64,000 nt of DNA from Streptomyces sp. 2114.4 (GTDB taxonomy: Bacteria > Actinomycetota > Actinomycetes > Streptomycetales > Streptomycetaceae): the NCBI RefSeq assembly GCF_900187385.1, contig NZ_FYEY01000001.1, positions 6,944,001-7,008,000 on the forward strand, given 5' to 3'. The notes below the pieces were generated by a model. It was not told where the DNA came from. It made no database searches and worked only from the letters and a program-made list of their open reading frames with translations. Within the stretch, counting starts at the first letter, position 1. Every line of letters starts with the position of its first letter. Below are positions 16,146 through 24,883 of this stretch, one piece after another. The translations under genes and the position numbers were made by a program.

Positions 16146-18155
16146 ATGCTCCGCGCGCAGCGCGCCGTGCCCGCCTGGCTGGCCCACCCGTTCCGCTGGC
16201 AGCGGCTGCCCGTGCCCTGGGCCGCCGTCGCCCGCGGTGCGCTGTGCGCGGGGCCGCTGCTGGGTGCCGGCATCGCCACCGGCCACCCGGCCCCCGGCGT
16301 ACTGAGCGCTCTCGGCTCCATGCTGGCGGGGGTCAACGACCGTCCCGGCACTCGGCGCACCGGCATGGTCCACATCGGTCTGCCCGCCCTCGCCTCGGCG
16401 TTCGGCATGCTGATCGGTGCCTCGCTGCAGACGGCCGGTGCGGGCTGGTGGATCGTTTTGGCGCTGTTCGCCGTCGGTTTCGTCTCCGGCGCGGGCAGCG
16501 TCGCCGGGCCGGTGCGCTCCAACGCCGGTATGCAGATGCTGGCGACCACCGTCCTGGGCGCCGGGATGCCGCTGCCCGGGACGCCCTGGGCGAAGGCCCT
16601 CTTCGTCCTCGCCGGCTGCCTGTGGCTGCTCCTGCTGCGGCTCGTCCTGCGCTCGCCCCGTCCCGCGGGCGGTGCGCTCAGCGGCGAGCGGGCGGCGGTC
16701 GCCACGGTCTTCGACGCGCTCGCCGATGCCCTGGGCGCGGCCGGCGGGACCGGAGCCGAGCCCGCCAGGCGCCGCCTCACCGCCGCCCTGGACCGCGCCG
16801 ACGAGGCCCTGCGGCTGCGCCGGCTCACCAGCAGGCTGCTGCGGCGCCCCGCCCGTACCGAAGAGCTCCTGCTCACCGAGCGGTTCGCCGCGGCGACCGC
16901 GCTGTGCGAGGCCAGCGTGGCACTGCTGTGGGAGGCCCGGCCGCTGCCGTCCCGGGTGGCACTAAGTCCCCGGAAGTTCGCCGAGGCCCTGCGCACCGGA
17001 GGGTCCCCGGGCCGGCTGTCCGCCCCGGAGACCAGCACGGCCGCACGCGGCGCCTTCGACCAGGCGCTGCTGGACGCGGCGGTCGCGTTCGCCCGCCAGG
17101 AGCCGCTGTCCCCGGCACCAAAACCGCCCGCACCGGCCCCCGTCGGCCGTCCCGCCTGGCTGACCGCGCCGACCGCCGTGGCCCGCGCGGCGGTGGCTGC
17201 CGCCGGCGGGCGGACCCGGCGCGGACGCAGCCTCTTCGGGCCCGCCGGGCGGGACTACGGCCTGCGGGTCGCCGTCTGCATCGCCGCGAGCGCCGCCGTG
17301 GCCCTGCTGCTGCGCCCCGAGCACTGGTACTGGCTCCCGGCGACCACCACCTTCCTCGTCAAACCCGACCTCGGCCCGCTCTTCTCCCGTACGGTCAACC
17401 GCTTCGCCGGGACCGTCGCCGGCGTGCTGCTCTTCGCCGGGGCGGGCCTGGTGCTGACCGGTTCGTGGTGGCCCGCGCTGGTGGCGGGCGCGGGCGGCGC
17501 GCTGCTGCCGTTCGCCACGCGCCACTTCGCGCTCCAGACCGTGGCGATCACCCTCATGGTGCTGTCGTTCGTCTACGCCAGCGGCTCTCAGGAAGCCGCG
17601 GCCGAACGGGTCGTCGACACCTCCATCGCCTGCGGCATCGTGCTCGTCGTCGGGCATCTGCCACGGCTCGCCGACCCGCGCCGCCGGGTCGGCCACCGTG
17701 TCACCTCCGCGCTGCACAGCACCGAGGAATTCCTCCGGCACGTCCTGGAGTCGGCACCGGGCACGGACCCCGCCCGGCGGCTGGCGCTGCGCCGTGCCGC
17801 CTACCGGTCGCTGGGGGAGGCCAGGGCCGCGGCGGAGACCGCCGCGGCCGAACTCCTCGCCGCCCGCGACCGCAACCCCGACTGGCTGACCGTGGTCACC
17901 GCGGCCGAACGCATCGTGGACGCCGCGACCGCCTGCGCGGTACGCCTGGACCACGGTGCCCGCCGCCCGAGCGTGGCCGAGGCCGAGCGGCTGTGCCAGG
18001 CGCTGTCGGCGATGGCCGACGCCCTGGAGGACCCGCGCCGCCGGCCGGCCGGCGAGCTGCCGGGCCCTGATCTGCTGCCGGTTCCGGACTGCGCCACGCT
18101 CACGGATGTGGTGGCGGAAGTGGAGCGCATCCGTGGCTATGCGGGGGCGCCCTGA
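16146..18155 (+). CDS. FUSC-family membrane protein (aromatic acid/fusaric acid efflux type)
   Basis: 669 aa from ATG 16146, which has GAGGAGG immediately upstream (3-nt spacing); an in-frame GTG at 16041 would add 35 unconserved residues. Two membrane halves, each with several TM helices (residues about 30-165 and 375-510), flank a cytoplasmic helical region. The second half contains the family core ending in YGLRVAVCIAASAAVALL and LPATTTFLVKPDLGPLFSRT. The arrangement matches FUSC/YccS-like proteins linked to aromatic compound efflux. Divergent from the D-amino-acid oxidase gene. No membrane-fusion partner gene is nearby, so the export role is uncertain. Confidence 0.8.
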   Translation: MLRAQRAVPAWLAHPFRWQRLPVPWAAVARGALCAGPLLGAGIATGHPAPGVLSALGSMLAGVNDRPGTRRTGMVHIGLPALASAFGMLIGASLQTAGAGWWIVLALFAVGFVSGAGSVAGPVRSNAGMQMLATTVLGAGMPLPGTPWAKALFVLAGCLWLLLLRLVLRSPRPAGGALSGERAAVATVFDALADALGAAGGTGAEPARRRLTAALDRADEALRLRRLTSRLLRRPARTEELLLTERFAAATALCEASVALLWEARPLPSRVALSPRKFAEALRTGGSPGRLSAPETSTAARGAFDQALLDAAVAFARQEPLSPAPKPPAPAPVGRPAWLTAPTAVARAAVAAAGGRTRRGRSLFGPAGRDYGLRVAVCIAASAAVALLLRPEHWYWLPATTTFLVKPDLGPLFSRTVNRFAGTVAGVLLFAGAGLVLTGSWWPALVAGAGGALLPFATRHFALQTVAITLMVLSFVYASGSQEAAAERVVDTSIACGIVLVVGHLPRLADPRRRVGHRVTSALHSTEEFLRHVLESAPGTDPARRLALRRAAYRSLGEARAAAETAAAELLAARDRNPDWLTVVTAAERIVDAATACAVRLDHGARRPSVAEAERLCQALSAMADALEDPRRRPAGELPGPDLLPVPDCATLTDVVAEVERIRGYAGAP

Positions 18156-18184
18156 ACCGCGGTACCCCGCTGCCGGTTTCACCG

Positions 18185-18328
18185 GTGAACGCCGCCGCCC
18201 GTATACCTCGTTGCCGGTGAACGACGTGGTCGGTGAACGCCACGGCCCGTGAACGCCACGGCCCGTGAACGCCACGGCCCGTGAACGCCACGGCCCGTGA
18301 ACGTCGTCGTCCGTGAACGCCGCCGTCA
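18185..18328. repeat. Tandem array of nine 16-bp units between convergent genes
   Basis: Nine 16-bp units in phase. Units 4-7 (18233-18296) are four identical copies of GTGAACGCCACGGCCC; units 1 (18185), 3 (18217), 8 (18297) and 9 (18313) begin GTGAAC and diverge after it, and unit 2 (18201) is degenerate. The array lies in the 170 bp between the FUSC and TetR stop codons and ends inside the TetR 3' end. A length-variable (VNTR) locus is likely. Confidence 0.85.
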
Positions 18329-18922
18329 GGCCGGTCGAGGCTGCTGCAGCCCCTGGAGGAGCAGTTCGATCAGACGGCGGGGGTCGTAGTGGGGGTCGCT
18401 GTCGCGTCCGATGCAGAGGTTGCCGATGCCGCGCATCAGCTCGTACGGCTGGGTGCCGGGCCCGATCTCACCGGCGTCGACCGCGGCGTCGAGCAGTTGG
18501 GCGCAGACGGGCAGCAGGCGGTCGAGGAAATAGGTGTGCAGCGCGGCGAAGCGGTCGCTGTCGGACTGCAGGGCGTCGGCGAGCCCGTGCTTGGTGACCA
18601 GGAAATCGACGAAGAGGTCGATCCAGCGGCGCAGCGCGTCGAACGGGGAAGCGGCGCCGGCCAGCAGGGCCGGGCCGGCCTCGGCGCAGGCCTCGATCTG
18701 GTGGCGGTAGACCGCGGTGACGAGATCCGCCCGGGTCGGGAAGTGGCGGTAGATCGTGGCCATTCCGACGCCCGCCCTGGCGGCGATCTGCCGGATCGGC
18801 GCGTCGACACCGGAGGTGACGAACACGTCGGCGGCGGCGCTGAGCACCGTCTGCCGGTTGCGCTGGGCGTCGGCCCGCTTGCTGCGGGCCGGTGGCTCTC
18901 CGGCGGGGCCCTCGGTGGGCAT
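18326..18922 (-). CDS. TetR-family transcriptional regulator
   Basis: 198 aa. N-terminal HTH (residues about 14-60: AQRNRQTVLSAAADVF, then IRQIAARAGVGMATIYRHFP), typical TetR; the C-terminal domain is a helical ligand-binding fold with the TetR_C DALRRWIDLFVDFLVTKHGLADAL signature, often seen in regulators of redox or hydrolase genes. ATG 18922 has GGGAGA 5 bp upstream; a longer reading to 19012 would run through the promoter and operator. Divergently oriented to the alpha/beta hydrolase gene, with an inverted repeat between them, so it most likely represses both. Confidence 0.9.
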   Translation of the reverse strand: MPTEGPAGEPPARSKRADAQRNRQTVLSAAADVFVTSGVDAPIRQIAARAGVGMATIYRHFPTRADLVTAVYRHQIEACAEAGPALLAGAASPFDALRRWIDLFVDFLVTKHGLADALQSDSDRFAALHTYFLDRLLPVCAQLLDAAVDAGEIGPGTQPYELMRGIGNLCIGRDSDPHYDPRRLIELLLQGLQQPRPA

Positions 18923-18943
18923 CACGTTCTCCCTCGGTGCGTC

Positions 18944-18994
18944 TTGACAAAACGGAGCGCCGATCCGGATATTAAATGGAGCAGCGTTCCGTTT
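18944..18994 (+). promoter_or_regulatory. Promoter and inverted-repeat operator between tetR and the hydrolase gene
   Basis: A TTGACA -35 box (18944-18949) is followed after 18 bp by GATATT (18968-18973). Flanking the latter are AAACGGAGCGC (18950-18960) and GCGTTCCGTTT (18984-18994), an inverted repeat with one mismatch and a 23-bp gap. The layout suggests binding by the divergent TetR protein, with occlusion of the -10. Confidence 0.6.
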
Positions 18995-19110
18995 CAGCTT
19001 AGGGGGAGACACTCCCTGGCCGAAGCCGGACGCGCTCTACCGCCCTGTCCGCAGCCGGTCGCACGAGACCGGCGGGCGGCACGGGCTCACAGAAGGGGAA
19101 CCCACACCTC

Positions 19111-20088
19111 GTGAACGCCTCCACCGACACCGACACCGCCACCGACCCCAGCGGCACCCCGGGCGCGCCCGTCCCGGTCCTGTCCTTCAGCCCGGTGGTG
19201 CTGTCCGTTCCCGGACGCCCCGTGGACATGCAGGTCCGCGTCTCCGCACCCGCGAGCGGAACGGGACTTCCCGTCATCCTGTTCTCGCACGGCCACGGAC
19301 CCTCGAACCACCTCTCCTCGCTGAACGGCTACGCGCCGCTCGTCAACTTCTGGGCGGCACAGGGGTTCGTGGTCGTCCAGCCCACCCATCTCAGCTCAAG
19401 GACCCTGAGCCGCCTGCTCGCCGACGCCCCCGGAGCACCCTTCTTCTGGCGCTCGCGCGCCGAGGACATGACGCACCTCCTCGACCGGCTCGACGTGATC
19501 GAAAAGGCCGTGCCACTGCTCGCCGGGCGGATCGACCACACCAAGGTCGCGGTGGCCGGACACTCCTTCGGCGGCTTCACCGCCGGCCTCCTGCTCGGCG
19601 CCCGGGTCACCGACCCCGCCGACGGCGAGGAAGTGAGCCTCATCGAGCCCCGGATAAAGGCGGGCGTGCTGCTGGCCGCGCCCGGCCGGGGCGACGTGCT
19701 CAACGGGCCCATGGCGCAGGCGCTGCCCGTGCTGCGGACCACCGACTTCTCCACGATGACCACGCCCGCGCTGGTCGTCGCCGGCGACGAGGACGACTCC
19801 CCGCACTTCACGGACCGGGGGCCCGGCTGGCACGCCGACCCCTACACCCTGAGTCCCGGCCCCAAGTCCCTGCTCACCCTGTTCGGCGCGGGGCACGCCC
19901 TCGGCGGGATCCCGGGGTACGACGCCGCCGAGACCACGGATGAGAGCCCCGAGCGGGTCGCCGCCGTCGGGCGGCTCACCGCGGCCTACCTCCGCACCGC
20001 GCTCCACCCCGGCGACCGCACCTGGCAGGCCGCACGTGAGGCGTCGGCGAGCGGTCCTCGCCCCGTCGGACGGATCGAATCCAAGTAG
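19111..20088 (+). CDS. Chlorophyllase-like alpha/beta hydrolase
   Basis: 325 aa. Alpha/beta hydrolase: oxyanion segment LFSHGHGPSN, nucleophile elbow AGHSFGGFTA (Ser near residue 152), acid in VVAGDEDDSPHF and His in FGAGHALGG. Similar to the chlorophyllase/cutinase-like esterases of actinomycetes. No signal peptide. GTG 19111 follows AAGGGGAA at about a 12-nt distance, longer than ideal, but no closer start fits. Divergent to the TetR gene and probably under its control; the natural ester substrate, perhaps also the inducer, is unknown. Confidence 0.82.
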   Translation: MNASTDTDTATDPSGTPGAPVPVLSFSPVVLSVPGRPVDMQVRVSAPASGTGLPVILFSHGHGPSNHLSSLNGYAPLVNFWAAQGFVVVQPTHLSSRTLSRLLADAPGAPFFWRSRAEDMTHLLDRLDVIEKAVPLLAGRIDHTKVAVAGHSFGGFTAGLLLGARVTDPADGEEVSLIEPRIKAGVLLAAPGRGDVLNGPMAQALPVLRTTDFSTMTTPALVVAGDEDDSPHFTDRGPGWHADPYTLSPGPKSLLTLFGAGHALGGIPGYDAAETTDESPERVAAVGRLTAAYLRTALHPGDRTWQAAREASASGPRPVGRIESK

Positions 20089-20127
20089 GCCGGCAGGCCG
20101 TCCGCAGCACCTGCGCACCACAGCCGT

Positions 20128-20164
20128 ACCGGCGGCAGCGGGCGCCCGTCCCGCTGCCGCCGGT
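20128..20164. terminator. Terminator between the hydrolase and tex genes
   Basis: Perfect 15-bp stem (20128-20142 with 20150-20164), 7-nt loop. It sits between convergent stops and can serve both directions. Confidence 0.8.
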
Positions 20165-20179
20165 CGCAGCCGTGGTCCG

Positions 20180-22633
20180 TCAGCGGCCGCCGCGCTCCGT
20201 GCCCAGGAGTCCGGCCCGCCGCAGGGCATCGGCCATCGCGTCGTTGGCCGGCCCGGCGTCGCGGCCGCCCCGGCGGTCGCCGCCGCGCTGCCCGCCGCCG
20301 CCCTGCCGCTGGCGCGGCGCACCGCTGCGGCCACCGCCCTCACGCGGTCCCCGGCCACCGCCGGAACCGCCCGAACCGCCCGAACCGCCCCGGCGCTCGC
20401 CGCCGCCGGTCGCCGGGGCGCCCTTGCCGTGCTCGTCGTCCAGCCGCAGCGTCAGCGAGATCCGCTTCCGTGGAATGTCGACATCGAGCACCTTGACCCG
20501 CACGATGTCGCCCGGCTTCACCACGTCCCGCGGGTCCTTGACGAAGGTCTTCGACATCGCCGAGACATGCACCAGACCGTCCTGGTGGACGCCCACGTCC
20601 ACGAACGCCCCGAAGGCGGCGACATTGGTCACCACGCCCTCCAGGAGCATCCCCGGCTGCAGATCGCCGATCTTCTCCACGCCCTCCTTGAAGGTCGCCG
20701 TCTTGAAGACCGGACGGGGGTCACGGCCCGGCTTCTCCAGCTCCTGCAGGATGTCGCTCACCGTCGGCAGGCCGAAGGAATCATCGACGAAGTCCGCGGC
20801 CTTCAGCGTGCGCAGCACCGCCGTGTTGCCGATCAGCGAACCGACCTCGCTGCCCGCCGACTTCACCATCCGGCGCACCACCGGGTACGCCTCCGGGTGC
20901 ACGCTGGAGGCGTCCAGCGGGTCGTCGCCGCCCCGGATCCGCAGGAAGCCCGCGCACTGCTCGTACGCCTTGGGGCCGAGCCGCGCCACGTCCTTGAGGG
21001 CCTTGCGGGAGCGGAACGGGCCGTTGCTGTCCCGGTGCGCCACGATGTTCTCGGCGAGCCCGGAGCCGATGCCCGACACCCGCGAAAGCAGCGGCGCCGA
21101 GGCGGTGTTGACGTCCACGCCGACGCCGTTCACGCAGTCCTCGACCACCGCGTCCAGCGAGCGCGACAGCTTCACCTCGGACAGGTCGTGCTGGTACTGC
21201 CCGACGCCGATCGACTTCGGGTCGATCTTGACCAGCTCGGCCAGCGGGTCCTGCAGCCGCCGGGCGATGGACACCGCGCCGCGCAGCGAGACGTCCAGGT
21301 CCGGCAGCTCCTGCGAGGCGAACGCGGAAGCGGAGTACACCGAGGCGCCGGCCTCGGAGACCATCACCTTCGTCAGCTTCAGCTCCGGCTGCGCGGCGAT
21401 CAGATCGGCCGCCAGCTTGTCGGTCTCGCGGGAGGCGGTGCCGTTGCCGATCGCGATCAGCTCGACGTCGTGCTCGCGGGCCAGCTTCGCCAGCGTGGCC
21501 AGCGAGGCGTCCCACTTCTGCTGCGGCACATGGGGGTAGATGGTCTCCGTGGCGGCCACCTTGCCGGTCGCGTCCACCACGGCGACCTTCACACCGGTGC
21601 GGAAACCGGGGTCCAGGCCCATCGTGGCGCGCGTACCGGCGGGCGCCGCCAGCAGCAGATCGCGCAGGTTCGAGGCGAAGACCCGCACCGCCTCGTCCTC
21701 GGCGGCCTGTCGCAGCCGCAGCCGCAGATCGATCCCGAGGTGCACCTGCACCCGGGTGCGCCAGGCCCAACGGACCGTGTCCTGCAGCCACTTGTCGCCG
21801 GGCCGGCCCCGGTCGGCGATGCCGAAGCGGTGGGCGATGGACTGTTCGTAGGAGCTGGGACCCTCGGTGGCCGCCGACGGGTCCTCCGGCTCCAGGGCGA
21901 GATCGAGGATCTCCTCCTTCTCCCCGCGGAGCATCGCCAGCACACGGTGCGAGGGGAGTTCGGTGAACGGCTCGGCGAAGTCGAAGTAGTCGGCGAACTT
22001 CGCGCCCGCCTCCTCCTTGCCCTCACGCACCTTCGCCGCGACCCGCCCGCGCGACCACATCCGTTCGCGCAGCTCGCCGATCAGGTCCGCGTCCTCGCCG
22101 AACCGCTCGGTCAGGATGGCCCGCGCGCCCTCCAGGGCGGCGGCCGGATCGGCGACGCCCTTGCCCTCGTCCACGAACGCCGCGGCGGCCGCGGACGGCT
22201 CCACCGAAGGATCGGCGAGCAGCCCGTCGGCGAGCGGTTCCAGGCCCGCCTCCCGCGCGATCTGTGCCTTGGTGCGCCGCTTGGGCTTGAACGGGAGGTA
22301 GATGTCCTCCAGTCGCGCCTTGGACTCGGCGCCGCGGATCTGCGCCTCCAGGGCGGCGTCGAGCTTGCCCTGGGACCGTACGGACTCCAGGATCGCGGTC
22401 CGCCGCTCCTCCAGCTCCCGCAGATAGCGCAGCCGCTCCTCGAGCGAGCGCAGCTGCGCGTCGTCGAGCGTTTCGGTGGCTTCCTTGCGGTAGCGCGCGA
22501 TGAACGGAACCGTCGAGCCGCCGTCGAGCAGTTCGACCGCGGCCTTCACCTGCCGCTCCTTGACGCCGAGCTCCCCGGCGATCCTCGCTTCGATGGACCC
22601 GAGGGTCCCGATGGGCTCAGTGGATGCCGTCAC
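20180..22633 (-). CDS. tex: Tex-family transcription accessory / RNA-binding protein
   Basis: 817 aa. Cytoplasmic nucleic-acid-binding protein of the Tex/Spt6-like family. Order: N-terminal helical Tex domain (RQVKAAVELLDGGSTVPFIARYRKEATETLDDAQ), YqgF/RuvC-like domain (MGLDPGFRTGVKVAVVD), HhH motifs (SRVSGIGSGLAENIV), and a C-terminal S1 domain (PGMLLEGVVTNVAAFGAFVDVG ... GLVHVS). An unusual tail of about 75 residues, very rich in Gly and Arg (GGGRGPREGGGRSG type), follows the S1 domain and should add RNA affinity. GTG 22633 is preferred (AGGA at good spacing); a TTG-type extension to 22705 has no support. Confidence 0.93.
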   Translation of the reverse strand: MTASTEPIGTLGSIEARIAGELGVKERQVKAAVELLDGGSTVPFIARYRKEATETLDDAQLRSLEERLRYLRELEERRTAILESVRSQGKLDAALEAQIRGAESKARLEDIYLPFKPKRRTKAQIAREAGLEPLADGLLADPSVEPSAAAAAFVDEGKGVADPAAALEGARAILTERFGEDADLIGELRERMWSRGRVAAKVREGKEEAGAKFADYFDFAEPFTELPSHRVLAMLRGEKEEILDLALEPEDPSAATEGPSSYEQSIAHRFGIADRGRPGDKWLQDTVRWAWRTRVQVHLGIDLRLRLRQAAEDEAVRVFASNLRDLLLAAPAGTRATMGLDPGFRTGVKVAVVDATGKVAATETIYPHVPQQKWDASLATLAKLAREHDVELIAIGNGTASRETDKLAADLIAAQPELKLTKVMVSEAGASVYSASAFASQELPDLDVSLRGAVSIARRLQDPLAELVKIDPKSIGVGQYQHDLSEVKLSRSLDAVVEDCVNGVGVDVNTASAPLLSRVSGIGSGLAENIVAHRDSNGPFRSRKALKDVARLGPKAYEQCAGFLRIRGGDDPLDASSVHPEAYPVVRRMVKSAGSEVGSLIGNTAVLRTLKAADFVDDSFGLPTVSDILQELEKPGRDPRPVFKTATFKEGVEKIGDLQPGMLLEGVVTNVAAFGAFVDVGVHQDGLVHVSAMSKTFVKDPRDVVKPGDIVRVKVLDVDIPRKRISLTLRLDDEHGKGAPATGGGERRGGSGGSGGSGGGRGPREGGGRSGAPRQRQGGGGQRGGDRRGGRDAGPANDAMADALRRAGLLGTERGGR

Positions 22634-22733
22634 GTTGATCCTGACCCGCCTTCCAGCGCTTGCGTGAGCCTGCATTGTGCCGGTTGACGGCCCGGACTGT
22701 CGCACCGCCCGGCCGCCCGGGGGTGTCCGCGCC

Positions 22734-22767
22734 GCCCTCGCGCCCGCCCGCGGGCGGCCGCGAGGGC
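22734..22767 (-). terminator. Long GC hairpin downstream of the SCO6745-like gene
   Basis: Outer arms GCCCTCGCG (22734-22742) / CGCGAGGGC (22759-22767) enclose a second palindrome CCGCCCG/CGGGCGG (22744-22757). It lies 20 bp beyond the minus-strand stop. Confidence 0.7.
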
Positions 22768-22786
22768 CGATGGCGCTACGCAGGCC

Positions 22787-23656
22787 TCACTTGCCGAACA
22801 GCGCGGCGGGGAACGCCCCGGCGTTCATGGCGGCGGTGGTGAAGCCGGTCGCCAGCTCGGTGAGCCGGGCCACTCCGTCGGCGCCCAGATGCTCGTACGG
22901 CGCCCGGTCCAGCCGGTCCGTCGTCCGCTCCAGGTCCTTGCGCAGCCGGACGCCGTCCTCGGTCAACTCGCCCTCGGCGTCCAGGAGGCCGCGGGCCCGC
23001 AGCCGCTCCTGCGCCGCCGCCCAGTCCTCCTCCGACCAGCCACGGGTCGCCATGACGCCCTTGTAACTCATCCCGCGGCCGCTGGCGGTGTGGGTGACCA
23101 GCGCTTCCAGCCCGTCCAGTTCGTTGTCGAGCAGCGCCAGCAGGTGGCCGTCGCCGCGGTGTTCGCGCAGCAGCGTCGCGGCGTGCCAGTAGGCCAGATG
23201 CGGGGCGCTGGGCACCGGCTGGTCGGCGTGCGCGGCGTACAGCGGCCGGGCCTGGCGGGTGCAGCCCTCGACGGCGCGCAGCGCCAGGTGCGCGGCCTCC
23301 GCCATCTCCGGCGACTCGACGGCCTCCGGGCCCAGGAGCCGGCGGAGCGTGGCGTCCACGGCGCGCAGCCGGGCGTCCAGCACGGCCTGCGGCGTGGTGA
23401 CCGTCCAGACGTCCGGGACGTGCTCGGCGATGAGGTCGTGCTTGAAGTTGTAGAAGGTGGCCGTGATGGTGCCGGGGCCCACCGCGCCCATGGCCGCTGC
23501 GCGGCAGGCGAAGTAGGCGGCGCTGCGGTTCTCGATGCCGGCCTTGGCCATCTCCGCCGCGAGCTCCGGCGCGAAGTAGTGCGTGGAGTGGAACGGGTTG
23601 ACGACGTTGTGGCAGGTACGGCCGGCCTGCTCGGGCAGTGCGCTGGAAGTGGTCAT
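22787..23656 (-). CDS. SCO6745-family protein
   Basis: 289 aa protein of the actinobacterial SCO6745 family (helical N-terminal half, winged-helix-like C-terminal region). Family-typical segments seen: NPFHSTHYFAPE, ATFYNFKHDLIAEHVPDVW, PHLAYWHAATLLREHRGDGH and SGRGMSYKGVMATRGWSEEDW. No catalytic motif is known to me. ATG 23656 has no Shine-Dalgarno; TAACCT lies six bases upstream on the minus strand, the layout of a leaderless transcript. A perfect palindrome overlaps that promoter, so expression is probably controlled by a regulator encoded elsewhere. Confidence 0.8.
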   Translation of the reverse strand: MTTSSALPEQAGRTCHNVVNPFHSTHYFAPELAAEMAKAGIENRSAAYFACRAAAMGAVGPGTITATFYNFKHDLIAEHVPDVWTVTTPQAVLDARLRAVDATLRRLLGPEAVESPEMAEAAHLALRAVEGCTRQARPLYAAHADQPVPSAPHLAYWHAATLLREHRGDGHLLALLDNELDGLEALVTHTASGRGMSYKGVMATRGWSEEDWAAAQERLRARGLLDAEGELTEDGVRLRKDLERTTDRLDRAPYEHLGADGVARLTELATGFTTAAMNAGAFPAALFGK

Positions 23657-23666
23657 ACGGGCAGGT

Positions 23667-23682
23667 TACCGACCCGTCGGTA
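23667..23682 (-). promoter_or_regulatory. Perfect palindromic operator TACCGAC-CC-GTCGGTA
   Basis: 7-bp arms (23667-23673, 23676-23682) with a 2-bp centre. It overlaps the putative -10/leaderless promoter of the SCO6745-like gene and resembles sites bound by TetR-family repressors. No TetR gene is adjacent. Confidence 0.65.
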
Positions 23683-23799
23683 TGGAGGTGCGTGCAGGGC
23701 ACCGGAGGGGAGCCACCGGGCGCTGCCGGCCCGTGCGATGGCAGAAAGGGTGGGAAATCCGTCATTGCCGCCTTCGCCCCCGCTGCCCAGGATGGAGGC

Positions 23800-24771
23800 A
23801 TGGAACAGCGCGAGGTACTCGTCGTTCTCTTCGACGGTGTGCAGGCTCTCGACGTCTCCGGACCGGTCGAGGTCTTCCACGGAGCGGCCCAGGAAGCCCC
23901 GGGCGCCTACCGGATCCGTACCGCCGGCCTCGACGGCGCCCCGGTCCGCACCACCAGCGGGCTGACCCTGATCCCCGACACCACCCTCGGCGCCGCCGGG
24001 CCGCCGCACACCCTGCTGGTGCCCGGCGGCCAGGGCACCCGCACCCCCGACCCCCGGCTGATCGACTGGCTGCGCGGCAACGCCCACCGCGCCCGGCGGA
24101 AGGTCTCGGTGTGCAGCGGAGCGCTGCTGCTGGCCGAGGCCGGGCTGCTGGACGGCCGCCGCGCGACGACCCACTGGATGCTCTGCGACACCCTCGCCGA
24201 ACGGTTCCCCGCGGTGCGCGTCGAACCCGAGCCGATCTACGTACGGGACGGCGATCTGGCCACCTCCGCGGGCGTGACGGCCGGTATCGACCTCGCGCTG
24301 GCCCTGGTGGAGGAAGATCTCGGCCGGGACCTCGCGCTGACCGTCGCCCGCCATCTGGTCGTGTTTCTGCGGCGGCCCGGCAACCAGACCCAGTTCAGCG
24401 CCCAGCTCGCCGCGCAGACCGCACAGCGCAGACCACTGCGCGACGTCCAGCAGTGGATCACCGAGAACCCGGCGGGGGACCTCTCCGTCGACGCCCTCGC
24501 CCAGCGCGCCCGCCTCTCCCCGCGGCACTTCGCCCGTGCCTTTCGCGACGAAGTGGGCATGACGCCGGGGCGCTATGTCGACCGGGTCAGGCTGGAGGCC
24601 GCGCGGCGGCACCTGGAGGACTCCGCCGACGGCATCGAGCAGGTGGCGCGGTGCTGTGGCTACGGCACCCCCGAGGCGATGCGCCGCGCCTTCCTGCGCG
24701 TCCTGGGCGCCTCTCCGGCCGAATACCGTCGCCGCTTCCGGACCGCCGGACCACCCGTCGCCGCTCCCTGA
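23800..24771 (+). CDS. GlxA-family transcriptional regulator (DJ-1/PfpI + AraC HTH)
   Basis: 323 aa. Residues 1-165 form a class I glutamine amidotransferase-like (DJ-1/PfpI) domain: LVVLFDGVQALDVSGPVEVF at the start and a Cys elbow in SVCSGALLLAEAGLL. Residues about 215-320 form an AraC-type double HTH (LAQRARLSPRHFARAFRDE; VARCCGYGTPEAMRRAF). Members sense metabolites through the amidotransferase-like domain and activate transcription. ATG 23800 lies in AGGATGGAGGC; the frame is open upstream to 23638 but without family similarity. The next gene is a stand-alone PfpI protein, the likely target. Confidence 0.92.
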   Translation: MEQREVLVVLFDGVQALDVSGPVEVFHGAAQEAPGAYRIRTAGLDGAPVRTTSGLTLIPDTTLGAAGPPHTLLVPGGQGTRTPDPRLIDWLRGNAHRARRKVSVCSGALLLAEAGLLDGRRATTHWMLCDTLAERFPAVRVEPEPIYVRDGDLATSAGVTAGIDLALALVEEDLGRDLALTVARHLVVFLRRPGNQTQFSAQLAAQTAQRRPLRDVQQWITENPAGDLSVDALAQRARLSPRHFARAFRDEVGMTPGRYVDRVRLEAARRHLEDSADGIEQVARCCGYGTPEAMRRAFLRVLGASPAEYRRRFRTAGPPVAAP

Positions 24772-24833
24772 CCCCGGCCGGCAGCAAGGGCTCCACCGGG
24801 CCGGGCACCACATCGACCGATACCGACGTACCG

Positions 24834-24873
24834 CTACCGACCTGCCGACCTACCGACCTACCGACCTACCGAC
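24834..24873 (+). repeat. Five tandem 8-bp repeats upstream of the PfpI gene
   Basis: Five units of CTACCGAC, the second reading CTGCCGAC, in the 110-bp gap between the GlxA-type and PfpI genes, ending 10 bp before the PfpI start codon. The unit could be a multimeric regulator site or a slippage-prone leader. Confidence 0.75.
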
Positions 24874-24883
24874 AGGAAACGCC

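Noticed and set aside
18233..18296. CRISPR array at the 16-bp repeats
   Set aside because: The units are directly adjacent without spacers, and no cas genes are present.
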